Positions 7,746-17,195 of a stretch of DNA of 38,853 bases are shown one piece after another. The notes beneath the pieces are model-generated. The model was not told the DNA's origin. It saw nothing but the letters and a program-made list of their open reading frames with translations, and searched no databases. Origin of the DNA: Pseudomonadota bacterium (GTDB lineage Bacteria > Pseudomonadota > Alphaproteobacteria > Rhizobiales > Beijerinckiaceae). A program made the position numbers and the translations under genes. The stretch lies in NCBI GenBank assembly GCA_021777915.1, contig JAJYCZ010000009.1, positions 1-38,853 on the forward strand. Direction: 5' to 3'. Position 1 is the stretch's first letter; the number at the start of each line of letters is the position of its first letter.

Positions 7746-10520
7746 ATGATGGAAAAGACTTTCGACCCCGCCGGCGTGGAGGCCCGCATCGCGGCCGACT
7801 GGGAGGCCGCGGGCGCCTTTCGCGCCGACCGGCCCGAGCGCCTCGGCGCCAGGACCTTCACGGTCGTCATTCCGCCGCCGAACGTCACCGGCACGCTCCA
7901 CATGGGCCACGCCCTCAACAACACCCTGCAGGACATCCTCTGCCGCTTCGAGCGCATGCGCGGGAAGAATGTCCTGTGGCAGCCGGGAACGGATCACGCG
8001 GGCATCGCGACCCAGATGGTGGTCGAGCGGCGCCTCGCCGCCGCCGGCGAGCCCGGCCGGCGCGACCTCGGCCGCGAGGCCTTCCTGGAAAAGGTCTGGG
8101 CCTGGAAGGCGGAATCCGGCGGCGCCATCGTCAACCAGCTCAAGCGCCTCGGCGCCTCCTGCGACTGGTCGCGGGAGCGATTCACCATGGACCCCGGCTC
8201 GTCGGAGGCGGTGCTGAAGGCCTTCGTCGAGCTTTATCGCGCCGGGCTGATCTACAAGGACAAGCGCCTCGTCAATTGGGATCCCAAGCTGCTGACGGCG
8301 GTCTCCGACATCGAGGTCGTGTCCCAGAACGTCAAGGGCTCGCTCTGGCATTTCAAATATCCGCTGGCCGACGAGAAGGGCGCCGCGACCGGCGAATATA
8401 TCGTCGTCGCCACCACCCGCCCCGAGACCATGCTGGGCGACACGGCGGTGGCGGTCCATCCCGAGGACGAGCGCTATCTCCATCTGCACGGCCGTTTCGT
8501 GCGCCTGCCTCTGGTCGGGCGGCTGATCCCGATCGTCGCCGATTCCTATTCCGATCCCGAAAAGGGCTCGGGCGCGGTGAAAATCACTCCGGCTCACGAT
8601 TTCAACGATTTCGAGGTCGGCTCGCGTCACAAGCTGCCGCTGGTGAACATTCTCGACGCCGAGGCCCGCCTGCTGCTCAAGGAGAACGAGGCTTTCCTGC
8701 AGGGCGTGATCGAGAACGACGACCTGTCCGAGACGCTCGACAGCCTGCATGGCCTGTCGCGCGAGGAGGCGCGCAAGGCGGTGATCGCCGCCATGGACTC
8801 GCGCGGCCTGATCGCGACCATCGAGGCCCACGAACATCAGGTTCCGCATGGCGACCGCTCCGGCGTGGTGATCGAGCCCTGGCTGACCGACCAATGGTAT
8901 GTGGACGCCAAGGCCCTGGCCGGCCCGGCGCTCGCGGCCGTGCGTTCGGGCGAGACCTCCTTTGTCCCGAAGAACTGGGAAAAGACCTTTTTCGACTGGC
9001 TGGAGAACATCCAGCCCTGGTGCGTTTCGCGCCAGCTGTGGTGGGGCCACCAGATCCCCGCCTGGTACTCGCCCTGGGGGGCGGTCTATGTCGCCGAAAC
9101 CGAGGAGGAGGCGCTGGCCGACGCGCTGGCCGACGCGGTCAAGCGGGAAATCTACACCGACGCCGAGGCCCAGGCGATCGCCGACGATCCCGACGAGACC
9201 GCCGACCTGCTGACCCGCGACGACGACGTGCTCGACACCTGGTTCTCGTCGGGTCTGTGGCCGATGTCCACGCTCGGCTGGCCGGAGGACAAGAACGATC
9301 TCGCGGCGCGCTATCCGACCGACGTCCTGGTCACCGGCTTCGACATCATCTTCTTCTGGGTCGCCCGCATGATGATGTTCGGGCTGCATTTCCAGCACAA
9401 GGCTCCATTCCGCCATGTCTATCTTCACGCGCTGGTGCGCGACGAGAAGGGCGCTAAAATGTCGAAGTCCAAGGGGAACGTCATCGATCCCCTGAACCTT
9501 GTCGACACTTACGGCGCCGACGCCTTGCGTTTCACCCTGGCGGCGATGGCGGCGCAGGGGCGCGACATCAAGCTTTCGACCTCGCGCGTCGAAGGCTATC
9601 GCAATTTCGCGACCAAGCTGTGGAACGCCGCGCGTTTCGCGGAAATGAACCAGTGCCGGGGCCGCCATGGCTTCGACCCGACCAAGCCGCGCGAGATCCT
9701 CAACCGCTGGATCATCGGCGAAGCGGCGCGGGCGGTCGCCGAGGTCGAAGCCGCGCTGACCCAGTATAAATTCAACGAGGCGGCGCAAGGCGCCTATCGC
9801 TTCGTGTGGAATATTTTCTGCGACTGGAGCCTGGAGCTGGCCAAGCCGCTGCTGCAGGGGCCGGATGGCCCGGCCAAGGACGAGACGCGCGATTCCATCG
9901 CCTTCGTTCTCGACCAGATCTGCAAGCTGCTTCATCCCTTCATGCCCTTCCTCACCGAGGAAATCTGGGCGATCCGCGGCCAGGATTTTCCGCGCGAATC
10001 GATGCTGGCGTTGACGAATTGGCCCGATCTGCTCGGGCTGGAGGACGCCGAGGCCGAAGCGGAAGTCGGCTGGCTGGTCGATGTCGTCTCGGCGGTGCGC
10101 TCGGCGCGCGCCGAAATGAACGTGCCGGCGGGCGCGCTTGTCCCGCTGGTCATGGTCGGGGCGTCGGACGCCGCCGAACGCCGCGCCCGGCGCTGGGCCG
10201 AGACGATCCAGCGGCTGGCGCGCCTCTCCGGCATCGAGACGCGCGCCAAGGCGCCGCCGCAATCGGTGCAACTGGTCGCGCGCGGGACGGTGCTGGCGCT
10301 GCCGCTCGAAGGGGTGATCGATTTCGACTCCGAACGCGCGCGGCTGGAAAAGGCCGTCGCCACCGAACAAAAGGAAATCGCCAGGATCGACGCCAAACTG
10401 GGCAACGCCGACTTCCTGCGCCGCGCGCCGGAAGAGGTGGTCGAGGAAAACCAGGAACGGCGCGAACAGGCCGTCGCGCGCCTCGAAAAATTCACCGCCG
10501 CGTTGAAGCTGCTGGGGTAA
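7746..10520 (+). CDS. valS: Valine-tRNA ligase
   Basis: A 924-residue class I aminoacyl-tRNA synthetase that charges tRNA-Val, with an editing domain that removes misactivated threonine. The HIGH-equivalent motif HMGH is at residues 52-55 within [18 protein letters not shown]. The CP1 editing domain includes [19 protein letters not shown]. The KMSKS loop is at 571-575 (AKMSKSKGN). The anticodon-binding domain and a C-terminal coiled coil ending ALKLLG follow. Length is normal and all key motifs are present. ATG 7746 is immediately followed by a second ATG; either may be used. A cytoplasmic essential gene, read alone or with popZ upstream. Confidence 0.98.
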   Translation: MMEKTFDPAGVEARIAADWEAAGAFRADRPERLGARTFTVVIPPPNVTGTLHMGHALNNTLQDILCRFERMRGKNVLWQPGTDHAGIATQMVVERRLAAAGEPGRRDLGREAFLEKVWAWKAESGGAIVNQLKRLGASCDWSRERFTMDPGSSEAVLKAFVELYRAGLIYKDKRLVNWDPKLLTAVSDIEVVSQNVKGSLWHFKYPLADEKGAATGEYIVVATTRPETMLGDTAVAVHPEDERYLHLHGRFVRLPLVGRLIPIVADSYSDPEKGSGAVKITPAHDFNDFEVGSRHKLPLVNILDAEARLLLKENEAFLQGVIENDDLSETLDSLHGLSREEARKAVIAAMDSRGLIATIEAHEHQVPHGDRSGVVIEPWLTDQWYVDAKALAGPALAAVRSGETSFVPKNWEKTFFDWLENIQPWCVSRQLWWGHQIPAWYSPWGAVYVAETEEEALADALADAVKREIYTDAEAQAIADDPDETADLLTRDDDVLDTWFSSGLWPMSTLGWPEDKNDLAARYPTDVLVTGFDIIFFWVARMMMFGLHFQHKAPFRHVYLHALVRDEKGAKMSKSKGNVIDPLNLVDTYGADALRFTLAAMAAQGRDIKLSTSRVEGYRNFATKLWNAARFAEMNQCRGRHGFDPTKPREILNRWIIGEAARAVAEVEAALTQYKFNEAAQGAYRFVWNIFCDWSLELAKPLLQGPDGPAKDETRDSIAFVLDQICKLLHPFMPFLTEEIWAIRGQDFPRESMLALTNWPDLLGLEDAEAEAEVGWLVDVVSAVRSARAEMNVPAGALVPLVMVGASDAAERRARRWAETIQRLARLSGIETRAKAPPQSVQLVARGTVLALPLEGVIDFDSERARLEKAVATEQKEIARIDAKLGNADFLRRAPEEVVEENQERREQAVARLEKFTAALKLLG

Positions 10521-10790
10521 ACGGCGCTTGGCCGTTCGCCACGTTCAATTCTTCGCGATCCGCGCGCTTGGCTTTTCGCAACCTTTTTCGTTGAGATTTG
10601 CTTTGCCTCCAGGAATCAAGCTTCTGTGGAGGTGGGTCACGGCGTCTTTTGTGGCTTGGGCGCCACAGTCGGAATTCAACTTCAGAAAGCCCAAAGTTTG
10701 AAAAGGCGCCGCCGCGATTCAGCCATAAAAGAGAAGCTAGTTCATTGGGTGTGGGCGGCTTGCGGGGAAGGCGCCGGGAGACTGCGGGTA

Positions 10791-11612
10791 ATGTCGGCGT
10801 TGGGGCGAATCTTTCTGGCGGGTCTGTGCGCCGCATGCTGTGGCGCGACGGCGTTCGCCTTCGACGGCTCCGGCCCCGCCTCGACCTCTGGCAAGACCCT
10901 CGACATTTTCAAAGATCCGCATCAGGCGCTGGAAGCGGCGCTTGAGGATTTTCGCTCCGGCCATGGGGCCTCCTCCGTCGAGGCGCTGAAATACGCCGCC
11001 GCCGGCGGCGAGACTCTGGCGCAATGGAAGCTGGGGAAAATGTACGCCGACGGCGACGGCGTGCCGCGCGACGATTACAAGGCCTATCAATATTTCCAGC
11101 AAATCGTCGACAAATATGACGCGGACGCGGCCAATTGGCGCGAGAATTCCGTCGTCGCCAGCGCCTTTGTCGCGGTCGGCGTGTTCGAACTCAATGGCAT
11201 CGGCGGTGCGCGCCTGAAGGCGGACCCGGAGCAGGCCATGCGCATGTTCCGCTACGCCGCGAGCAATTTCGGCGATCCAGACGCCCAGTATAACCTCGCC
11301 CGGCTTTACATGGACGGCGCGGCCGGTCTCGCCAAGGACAATCGCCAGGCGGCGCGCTGGCTCCATCTCGCTGCCGCCAAGGGCCATGTCGAGTCTCAGG
11401 CGTTGCTCGGCCATCTGCTGTTCCGCGGCGACGGCCTGCCGGTTCAGCGGGCGCGCGGCCTGATGTGGCTGACGCTCGCGCGCGAGGGCGCGAACGGCAA
11501 GGTCCAACACTGGGTTCAGGTCCTCTACGACCAGGACATGACGGCGGCGAATGACACGGATCGCCAGGTCGCGCTGGTCTATCTCGAAGAGCATCTGAAA
11601 AAGCGCGACTGA
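10791..11612 (+). CDS. exoR: Periplasmic Sel1-repeat protein, ExoR-like
   Basis: A 273-residue exported protein with signal residues 1-23 (ending ATAFA) and a series of Sel1/TPR-like repeats: ALKYAAAGGETLAQWKLGKM, YADGDGVPRDDYKAYQYF, MFRYAASNFGDPDAQYNLAR and ARWLHLAAAKGHVESQALLG. This matches the ExoR family, the periplasmic inhibitor of the ExoS-ChvI two-component system that controls exopolysaccharide and motility in Rhizobium and Agrobacterium. No exoS or chvI lies in the window, so the regulatory role is inferred. ATG 10791 is chosen because the signal peptide begins there; a longer frame from 10626 has no export signal at its start. A terminator follows. Confidence 0.75.
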   Translation: MSALGRIFLAGLCAACCGATAFAFDGSGPASTSGKTLDIFKDPHQALEAALEDFRSGHGASSVEALKYAAAGGETLAQWKLGKMYADGDGVPRDDYKAYQYFQQIVDKYDADAANWRENSVVASAFVAVGVFELNGIGGARLKADPEQAMRMFRYAASNFGDPDAQYNLARLYMDGAAGLAKDNRQAARWLHLAAAKGHVESQALLGHLLFRGDGLPVQRARGLMWLTLAREGANGKVQHWVQVLYDQDMTAANDTDRQVALVYLEEHLKKRD

Positions 11613-11634
11613 ACGTCCCTTTTCCGCGCATAAA

Positions 11635-11661
11635 AAACGGCCCGGACGAAACGGGCCGTTT
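11635..11661. terminator. Bidirectional intrinsic terminator
   Basis: AAACGGCCCG (11635-11644) pairs perfectly with CGGGCCGTTT (11652-11661) around a seven-base loop. A-rich sequence precedes and TTT closes the stem, so it can work in both directions. It lies between the convergent exoR-like and mipA-like genes. Confidence 0.8.
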
Positions 11662-11690
11662 GAATTTGGAAACGCCGCGGCGATTTTCGA

Positions 11691-12566
11691 TCAGAAGGTC
11701 GGCAGGAAGGACAGGGCGCCGGTGCGGTAGTGGTAGGCGATCTCCAGCCCGGTCGTGAACTGGTCGCGGGAGCCGTCGCGGAGCACGAGCGGGCTGTTCG
11801 CGATGCTGCCGGTCAGGACCTGATAATTGCCGAAAACGCTGACCCGCCACTGTTCGTTCACTTCATAGCGGGCGGCGGCGGTCAAGCCAGCCGAGGTCAG
11901 GCCGCCCGAGGCGTTATAGGGCGTGAGCACGCCGCCAATCGACTGGTTCACCAGCGCCTGGATCGGGCTGACCGAGAAGAAGGCGTTGGCGTACTGGTCA
12001 TTGTTGAAATTCAACCGCGGCCCGACCGACAGCGTCACCGGTCCCCATTTCTGCCAGACGTCGCCACCGAGGTTGAAGGCCCAGCCGTCATAGCCGGAGA
12101 CCGCCTTGCGCGCCTCGGCGCGAACGCGCAGGAAGGACAGGGGCGTCCATTCGGCGAAGGCGCCCAGTTCGATGCTGGCGTCGACGGAGTTCATGCCATA
12201 GAGGGCGAGATTGTTCCGCACGGAGCGGTTGTTGACCCAGTTTCCGGCGGGACCGACCGCGAACCAGTCGTTGTGCAGCACGACAAAGCTGAAATCGTCA
12301 TCGGGCGAGCTGAATCGCGGCGGCTGATCCTCGCGGCGAAACTCCAGGGTGGGCAGGCCGTAGAAAGCATAGCCCTTGGCGCCGGGATAGCTCGGCTGAA
12401 TGCCGCCCATGCCGCCGACCGTGACGATCCATTGCGGCGTCGAGGCCGGCGCGTTGAAGTTCAGAAACGGAACCTGCAGATCGTCCGCGCGCGCGGCGGC
12501 GCTCATGCCGATGGCGCTCAGGAGCAAAGCGGCTGAGACGGACAGGCCGCGCGACGAGATTTTCAA
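11691..12566 (-). CDS. MipA/OmpV family outer-membrane protein
   Basis: A 291-residue outer-membrane beta-barrel protein. The signal peptide covers about residues 1-27 (ending ARADD). The family hallmarks are WIVTVGGMGGIQPSYPGAKG and YGLPTLEFRRED near the N-terminus, alternating aromatic strands throughout, and a final phenylalanine (SFLPTF) as expected for a BAM substrate. MipA of E. coli scaffolds murein hydrolase and synthase, while OmpV-like members can act as porins; which applies here is unknown. The start codon is TTG, supported by GGAG eight bases upstream. It is divergent from yidD. Confidence 0.87.
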   Translation of the reverse strand: MKISSRGLSVSAALLLSAIGMSAAARADDLQVPFLNFNAPASTPQWIVTVGGMGGIQPSYPGAKGYAFYGLPTLEFRREDQPPRFSSPDDDFSFVVLHNDWFAVGPAGNWVNNRSVRNNLALYGMNSVDASIELGAFAEWTPLSFLRVRAEARKAVSGYDGWAFNLGGDVWQKWGPVTLSVGPRLNFNNDQYANAFFSVSPIQALVNQSIGGVLTPYNASGGLTSAGLTAAARYEVNEQWRVSVFGNYQVLTGSIANSPLVLRDGSRDQFTTGLEIAYHYRTGALSFLPTF

Positions 12567-12698
12567 GGTAATGTCTCCAGGATTCCGTCTTCATTTCTAA
12601 CAGCGGCGACAATGGAAGAACAGACGTTTCGGCGCGCGAGAACAAAGTTGCCGGCAGCGTCGTTTTCTTGCAACAGTGCGGCAGACGAGGACCAGGAC

Positions 12699-13064
12699 TT
12701 GCCCAGACAGACCTTCGCCCTGACAAAAGCGCCGGCTTTTTTGGCGCGGGGGATGATCCAGCTCTATCGCGTCACCCTGTCGAGCGTGGCGGGACGCAAT
12801 TGCCGCTACATGCCGACCTGCTCCGCCTTCACCGACGAGGCCATCGCCCGTCACGGCCTGTGGGCCGGCGGCTGGATGGGCCTGTCCCGCATCTGCCGCT
12901 GCCACCCGTGGGGCGATTCCGGCTTCGACCCGGTTCCGCCGAAACTGCCGGGAGGCGCCGACGCCCTGCGCCCCTGGCGCTATGGCTCGTGGCGCAAGCG
13001 CCCGGTGTGCGAGGCGGTCGAACCCGACAAGGCGGAAGATGACGTGTCGGCGGCTCGCCAATGA
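12699..13064 (+). CDS. yidD: Membrane protein insertion efficiency factor YidD
   Basis: YidD is a small membrane-associated protein that assists YidC-dependent insertion. The core motifs are present: MIQLYRVTLSSVAGRNCRYM, PTCSAFTDEAIARHG and RICRCHPWGDSGFDPVP, with the three conserved cysteines. TTG 12699 is preferred because GAGGA lies seven bases upstream. It also leaves room for a promoter between this gene and the divergent mipA-like gene. ATG 12612 would add 29 residues unlike the family. The C-terminus has about 35 extra residues beyond the conserved core. The usual rpmH-rnpA-yidD-yidC cluster is absent; yidD is often unlinked in alphaproteobacteria. Confidence 0.9.
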   Translation: MPRQTFALTKAPAFLARGMIQLYRVTLSSVAGRNCRYMPTCSAFTDEAIARHGLWAGGWMGLSRICRCHPWGDSGFDPVPPKLPGGADALRPWRYGSWRKRPVCEAVEPDKAEDDVSAARQ

Positions 13065-13569
13065 AGCCAGAGACGAAAATTCAGCGATGGGATGCGGGGG
13101 ATCGCTAACGCCTGCGGACGGGAAGCGGAAGCAACTCGAAGGTTGGGATCATGTCGGAAAAAGGCCTTTGGCGCCATGACATTGGTCCGCCGCCGACGGA
13201 AATTCCTGTGTTTGCAGAGGGAGCGTGGACCATCGGATTGCGTCGCCGCCTTCGCCGAGTCGTCGCCCGTCCAGCCGGTCTCTGATGCTGGCGGCGTAAG
13301 GTCAGATCAAGAGAAGGAGCAGATATGAGCGCAGCCGCGATTTTTTGGACAGGACGCGGGACATTTCGCCGGGAACCCGATCGAACCGCGATCGTTGTTA
13401 TCTCACGGCGACAGGAGATTAATCGGCGGCGGTCAAATCGTTCCGGATGTGGGCCTGCGTGAAATGATCGTGTGGCGCTCGCGCCAGCGCCGGAATCAAA
13501 TGGACGGGAATTTGTGGACGGTTCTGTTGGAGCGCCTTTGTTGTTTTCCATGACGTAGGATCAAGCGAA
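13065..13569. other. Gene-poor stretch before the HD-GYP/LuxR gene
   Basis: About 500 bases without a recognisable gene. A 148-residue minus-strand frame (13105-13551) is arginine/proline-rich with no family resemblance and is probably non-coding. One small plus-strand frame with a strong ribosome binding site (13325-13462) is listed separately. The length suggests a regulatory leader for the downstream regulator gene, but no terminator-like hairpin or riboswitch motif was recognised. Confidence 0.5.
13325..13462 (+). CDS. Possible 45-residue small protein or leader peptide
   Basis: ATG 13325 is preceded by AGAAGGAG at an ideal distance, one of the best ribosome binding sites in the window. 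The frame encodes 45 residues beginning MSAAAIFWTGRGTFRREPDR and turning arginine-rich before the stop. No family is recognised. It lies about 110 bases upstream of the HD-GYP/LuxR gene, so it may be a leader peptide, a genuine small protein, or the start of a decayed gene. Only the translation signal supports it. Confidence 0.3.
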   Translation: MSAAAIFWTGRGTFRREPDRTAIVVISRRQEINRRRSNRSGCGPA

Positions 13570-15147
13570 ATGACAACGCCAGCGATTCGTCGATCCGACT
13601 TCCTGATGACATTGGCCTATGCAACCGACCTGGCCACCGGTCATTCGCGCGATTTCGCCTTGCGATCCTGTGTGGTGGCGATGCGCTTCGCCGAAATCGC
13701 GGGTTACGACCGGACGACCCGGCGCCAGATCTATCATCAGGCTTTGCTGCGCTATATCGGATGCAACGCCGACACCCATCTGCTGGCGGCCGCTTTCGGC
13801 GATGAAATCGCGCTTCGCCGCGACCTTCAGCGGATCGACATCGGCAACAGATCGGAACTCGCCGAAACGATCGTGCGCGCCATCACGCGCAGATTTGGGG
13901 ACGCGCCGCCGGCGGAACTCGCCAAGGCCGTCGAGCGTGGCCTGGCCGAGGCGATGCAGGTGAGCGTGCCGATCCTGTCCGGCCATTGCGAGGTCGCGCA
14001 AAGGATCGCGGAGCGGATCGGTCTTTCCGCCGAAATCCGCGAAAATCTCGGTCAGCTCTATGAACGCTGGGACGGCCATGGCTTGCCGCGAGGCCTGTCG
14101 GGCGAAGCCGTCAAGCTTCCGGTTCGGGTGGTGACATTGGCGCAGGACGCCATCGCCCTCGCCGAGGCCGATGGGCTCCAGACCATGAAGGAAATGATCG
14201 CCCGGCGCGGAGGCGGCGGCTATGAACCGGAACTGGCCAATCTTTTCATCGCCAATGCGCAATCGCTGATGGGGGATTTCGACCGGCCGGTCGATCGCCA
14301 AACGATTCTGGCTCTCGAGCCGGAGCCCCATGACCTGCTCGACGAACGGGCCTGCGAAGAGGCCTATCTCGCCGTCGCCGACATGATCGACATGAGGATG
14401 CCGTTCACCTTCGGCCATTCCCGCGCCGTCGCCGCGCTTTGCGATGCGGCGGCGAGGCGCATGGGACTTCCCTCCGCCGATATTCGTGACATTCGAAGGG
14501 CCGCTTGCACCCATGACATCGGCGAGCTGGCGGTTCCGGTCTCGACCTGGATGAGGGCCGGACCTTTGACCGAACGCGAAACCGACGCCGCGCATCTCCA
14601 TCCCTATTATGGCGAGCGCGCGCTGGCGGCATTGGGCGGCGACGGCAAGGCGGTCGCCGCTCTGGTCTTGCGCCACCACGAGCGGATCGACGGCAGCGGC
14701 TATCACCGCTATGTCCGCGGCAATGATCTGTCGCCCGCGGCGCGCATTCTCGCCGCCGCCGAGGCGTTCCAGACCGCGCGGGAAGCGCGGCCCTATCGGC
14801 CGGCGTCGAGCGATGCGGCGGCGGCGGCGAAGATTCGCGCCGCGGTTCGGGAAGGCAGGCTCTGCCCCGACGCGGTCGAAGCGGTTCTCGCCTGCGCCGG
14901 CCAGGCCTCGCGCCGCGCGAGCGCGGCGAGCCCGGCCGGCCTGACGTCGCGGGAAATCGAGGTGCTGCGCCTGATCGGCGCCGGACATACGGCGAAGGAG
15001 GCCGCCGGGCTGTTAGGCATCGCTCCCAAGACCGCCGACAACCATATTCAAAGCCTCTATTCCAAAATCGGCGTCACCACCCGGGCCGGCGCCGCCCTTT
15101 ACGCCCTCGAACGGGGCCTGCTGCAGGAAGCGAAGTCAGCGGCGTAG
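13570..15147 (+). CDS. Tandem HD / HD-GYP phosphohydrolase fused to a LuxR-type DNA-binding domain
   Basis: A 525-residue regulator. The C-terminal HD-GYP unit has GHS at 282-284, THDIGE with His315-Asp316, His342/His344, HH at 369-370 and DGSGYH at 374-379. The usual GYP is thus GYH, HDIGK is HDIGE, and the late aspartate after ARIL is Glu398. The N-terminal half is a degenerate copy: GHS at 24-26, Arg-Tyr at 61-62 where HD should be, and YERWDGHGLP at 164-173. Residues 457-520 form a LuxR/GerE helix-turn-helix (GLTSREIEVLRLIGAGHTAK). HD-GYP domains degrade cyclic di-GMP, so this may be a nucleotide-responsive transcription factor; activity is unproven. AGGA upstream supports the start. Confidence 0.85.
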   Translation: MTTPAIRRSDFLMTLAYATDLATGHSRDFALRSCVVAMRFAEIAGYDRTTRRQIYHQALLRYIGCNADTHLLAAAFGDEIALRRDLQRIDIGNRSELAETIVRAITRRFGDAPPAELAKAVERGLAEAMQVSVPILSGHCEVAQRIAERIGLSAEIRENLGQLYERWDGHGLPRGLSGEAVKLPVRVVTLAQDAIALAEADGLQTMKEMIARRGGGGYEPELANLFIANAQSLMGDFDRPVDRQTILALEPEPHDLLDERACEEAYLAVADMIDMRMPFTFGHSRAVAALCDAAARRMGLPSADIRDIRRAACTHDIGELAVPVSTWMRAGPLTERETDAAHLHPYYGERALAALGGDGKAVAALVLRHHERIDGSGYHRYVRGNDLSPAARILAAAEAFQTAREARPYRPASSDAAAAAKIRAAVREGRLCPDAVEAVLACAGQASRRASAASPAGLTSREIEVLRLIGAGHTAKEAAGLLGIAPKTADNHIQSLYSKIGVTTRAGAALYALERGLLQEAKSAA

Positions 15148-15240
15148 CGAATCCTCCTCATGCGCCGCCGTTCCCGGGGCGCCATTGTCGTTTCATCGGC
15201 GGTCCTTCGACCGTCGAACACGACCCAGGAGGACGGAAAA

Positions 15241-15513
15241 ATGCTTCTCGCGACGACCAAAGTGGCGGACGTGGACCACTTCATCCGCGTCTTTTCGACC
15301 AAGGGCGCGGAAAAGCGCCGGCTGCACGGCTCGAAGGGCGCGGCCGTATTTGCCGACCCGACCGAATCCGATCGGGTCTGGGCGATCTTCGATTGGGACG
15401 CCGCCGGCCGGAAGAACTTCGTCTCGGACCCCGAAACGCCAGCGATTCTTCAGGAGGCCGGGCACGTCGGCAAGCCCCAGGCGGCTGCGCTTCTCGGCAG
15501 CTTCGAAGCGTGA
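15241..15513 (+). CDS. Small conserved protein, possibly ferredoxin-like alpha/beta fold
   Basis: A 90-residue protein with an excellent ribosome binding site (AGGAGG, eight bases before the ATG). It contains AEKRRLHGSKGAAVFADPTE, VWAIFDWDAAG and AGHVGKPQAAALL. Similar short proteins with the FDWD and GHxxKPQAA motifs occur in proteobacteria and actinobacteria without known function. The strand pattern is reminiscent of dimeric alpha/beta-barrel (antibiotic-monooxygenase-like) proteins. It lies 93 bases after the HD-GYP/LuxR gene and 128 before the AmiC-like gene on the same strand, so regulation by the former is possible but unshown. Confidence 0.75.
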   Translation: MLLATTKVADVDHFIRVFSTKGAEKRRLHGSKGAAVFADPTESDRVWAIFDWDAAGRKNFVSDPETPAILQEAGHVGKPQAAALLGSFEA

Positions 15514-15641
15514 AGCCGCGCGGAGCGCGCCGCCCGGAAGCCGGCGGTCGCTCCCCTTTTCCAGGCGACAGCGAGCTGCGGCCACGACGCCGCGCGCCGG
15601 TTTCGCCGCACCCGAAAACCCACAGCACTTGGAGGAATGTC

Positions 15642-16747
15642 ATGGAAGCCAAGGCCATCAGGATCGGCCTCATCGCCGAACTCACCGGCCCGTTGTCCTT
15701 CATGGGCGTCGCCGACGCCAATGTCGCCAGAATGGTGGTGGACGAAATCAATGCAGGAGGCGGATTGCTCGGCCGGCGGCTGGAGCTTTGCCTCGAGGAC
15801 GGCGCGACCACCGACAGCCTCGCCGCGGCCAAGGCGGCCAAACTTGTCGAGCAGGACCAGGTCGACGTCTTGTTCGGCGGCATCTACAGCTCCACCCGGC
15901 AGGCGATCAAGGCGCCCGCGGTCGACAAGGGCGGAAAGCTCTACATCTACCCGGAACAATATGAGGGCAGGAATCCGACCCGCTGATCTTCTGCACCGGC
16001 CCCGTCCCGGCGCAGCAGGTCGATCCCCTGATTCCCTGGGTGATGCGGGAGACAGGGCCGAAAAAATTCTACCTGCCCTCGGACGACTACATCTGGCCGC
16101 GCGTCATGAACAAAAAAGTCCGTCAGGTCGTCACCGCCAACGGCGGCCAAATCGTTGGAGAGGAATATTACCCGCTCGACCATATCGACTATCGGGAGAT
16201 GGTGGCGCGGATCATGTCGAGCGGCGCCGAGGTCGTGTTCAACACCATCGTGCCGCCTGGCCTGACGCCCTTCTTCGCGGAGCTTCACGACGCCGGCTTC
16301 ACGCGGCGCGGCGGCCAACTGGTCTGCACCTATTTCGACGAGAATTTCCTCAATCTGGCGCCGGCCGCGCACGTCGAGGGGCTTTACAGCTGTCTCGACT
16401 ATTATCAGGAGCTCGACGACTCGTTCAGCAAGGCGTTGCTCGACCGCTACAACCGGCTGTTCCCGGGCAGCGCCCTGTTCACTGCCGGCAGCGCCTGCAC
16501 CGGCCTCTATCGCGGCTTGAAGCTGTGGGAGGCGGCCGTGCGCGAGGCGGCGTCGCTCGATCAGGACAAAGTCATCGGGGCGCTCGATCACGCCAGGATC
16601 GAGCAGGGACCTGGCGGCCCGGCCGAAATGTCGCCCGGACAGCATCATGTTCGCATGAACATGTACATCGCCAGGGCGACCAACGGAAAATTCAAGATCG
16701 TCAAGAATCTTGGCGTGGTTGAGCCGAACGAGGCCCCTGTCGGCTAG
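15642..16747 (+). pseudogene. AmiC/UrtA-like substrate-binding protein, interrupted by a single-base frameshift
   Basis: ATG 15642 (GGAGGA upstream) opens a frame reading IRIGLIAELTGPLSFMGVAD up to YIYPEQYEG, then stops at 15984-15986. Adding one base near 15969 restores ESDPLIFCTGPVPAQQVDPL and joins the frame that runs through MRETGPKKFYLPSDDYIWPR to the stop at 16747. The restored protein would be about 368 residues of the Peripla_BP_5/AmiC type, which binds amides, urea or similar ligands. There is no signal peptide, so it resembles the cytoplasmic amide sensor AmiC more than a transporter subunit. The break is either a real recent mutation or a sequencing error after GGGC; the rest of both halves is intact. 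Confidence 0.85.
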
Positions 16748-17195
16748 GTCGCCGATATTGGCAAGAGGCTGGCCGCCGGCTGATCGGGCGCCGCCCAATA
16801 CTGGCTACGCGGGTTGACCGAGGTCTTCGGCAATTGTTTTCCCAAACGCCGAAACCTCGTCAGCTTGCGAAACGCGGCGGTGATCGCCCTGGCCGAAATC
16901 CAGAATGGCGGCGCTCCAATCGAGAGCCGCCCTTTTCGCTTCTGTTCCAATCTCGGCGAATGGCCGCCGATTCGCGCCGGCGGAACGGCCGCCCGATGCT
17001 CGTAACGAGACGTTCGACGCCAATGGTCGGAGATCTCCTTTAAAGCGAAATCCGTTGGGGCTGAATCGGGGATTTCGCTCTAACATTTTGTTTGTAGCTC
17101 ATAATCTTATCCAAAGAGTCTGCACCTTTTCGGGGTCATGCTCAAGGTCGACGCCGGCCCATGCGAATAATGCGTCTTCGCCAGCCGCTCAAAGA
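16748..17195. other. Gene-free stretch containing a dispersed palindromic element
   Basis: No supported gene. Two minus-strand frames (16744-16950 and 16805-17086) have no ribosome binding site or family match, and the second begins inside the repeat at 17042-17143. That repeat is the only recognisable element. Confidence 0.55.
17042..17143 (+). repeat. Composite palindromic repeat, copy 1
   Basis: The first palindrome has arms AGCGAAATCC (17044-17053) and GGATTTCGCT (17070-17079). After a short spacer comes a second, decayed palindrome from GCTCATAATCTTATCC to GGGGTCATGCTC. The same composite in opposite orientation lies at 30521-30629, where the second palindrome is perfect. The 'agcataatcc…ggattatgct' form resembles known Rhizobiales extragenic palindromes. 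Confidence 0.85.

Noticed and set aside
6936-10370. 1144-residue minus-strand frame opposite valS and the popZ end
   Set aside because: It lies wholly antisense to two well-supported genes, has arginine/glycine-rich composition typical of GC-rich shadow frames, and resembles no protein.
12612-12698. Longer yidD start at ATG 12612
   Set aside because: The added residues do not resemble the family, and it would leave only 45 bases for divergent promoters; TTG 12699 has a better ribosome binding site.
13561-14988. 475-residue minus-strand frame opposite the HD-GYP/LuxR gene
   Set aside because: The opposite strand has clear domain motifs; this frame does not.
16744-17086. Minus-strand frames as a gene remnant next to the AmiC-like gene
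   Set aside because: No ribosome binding site or recognisable motif, and one frame begins inside the palindromic repeat.
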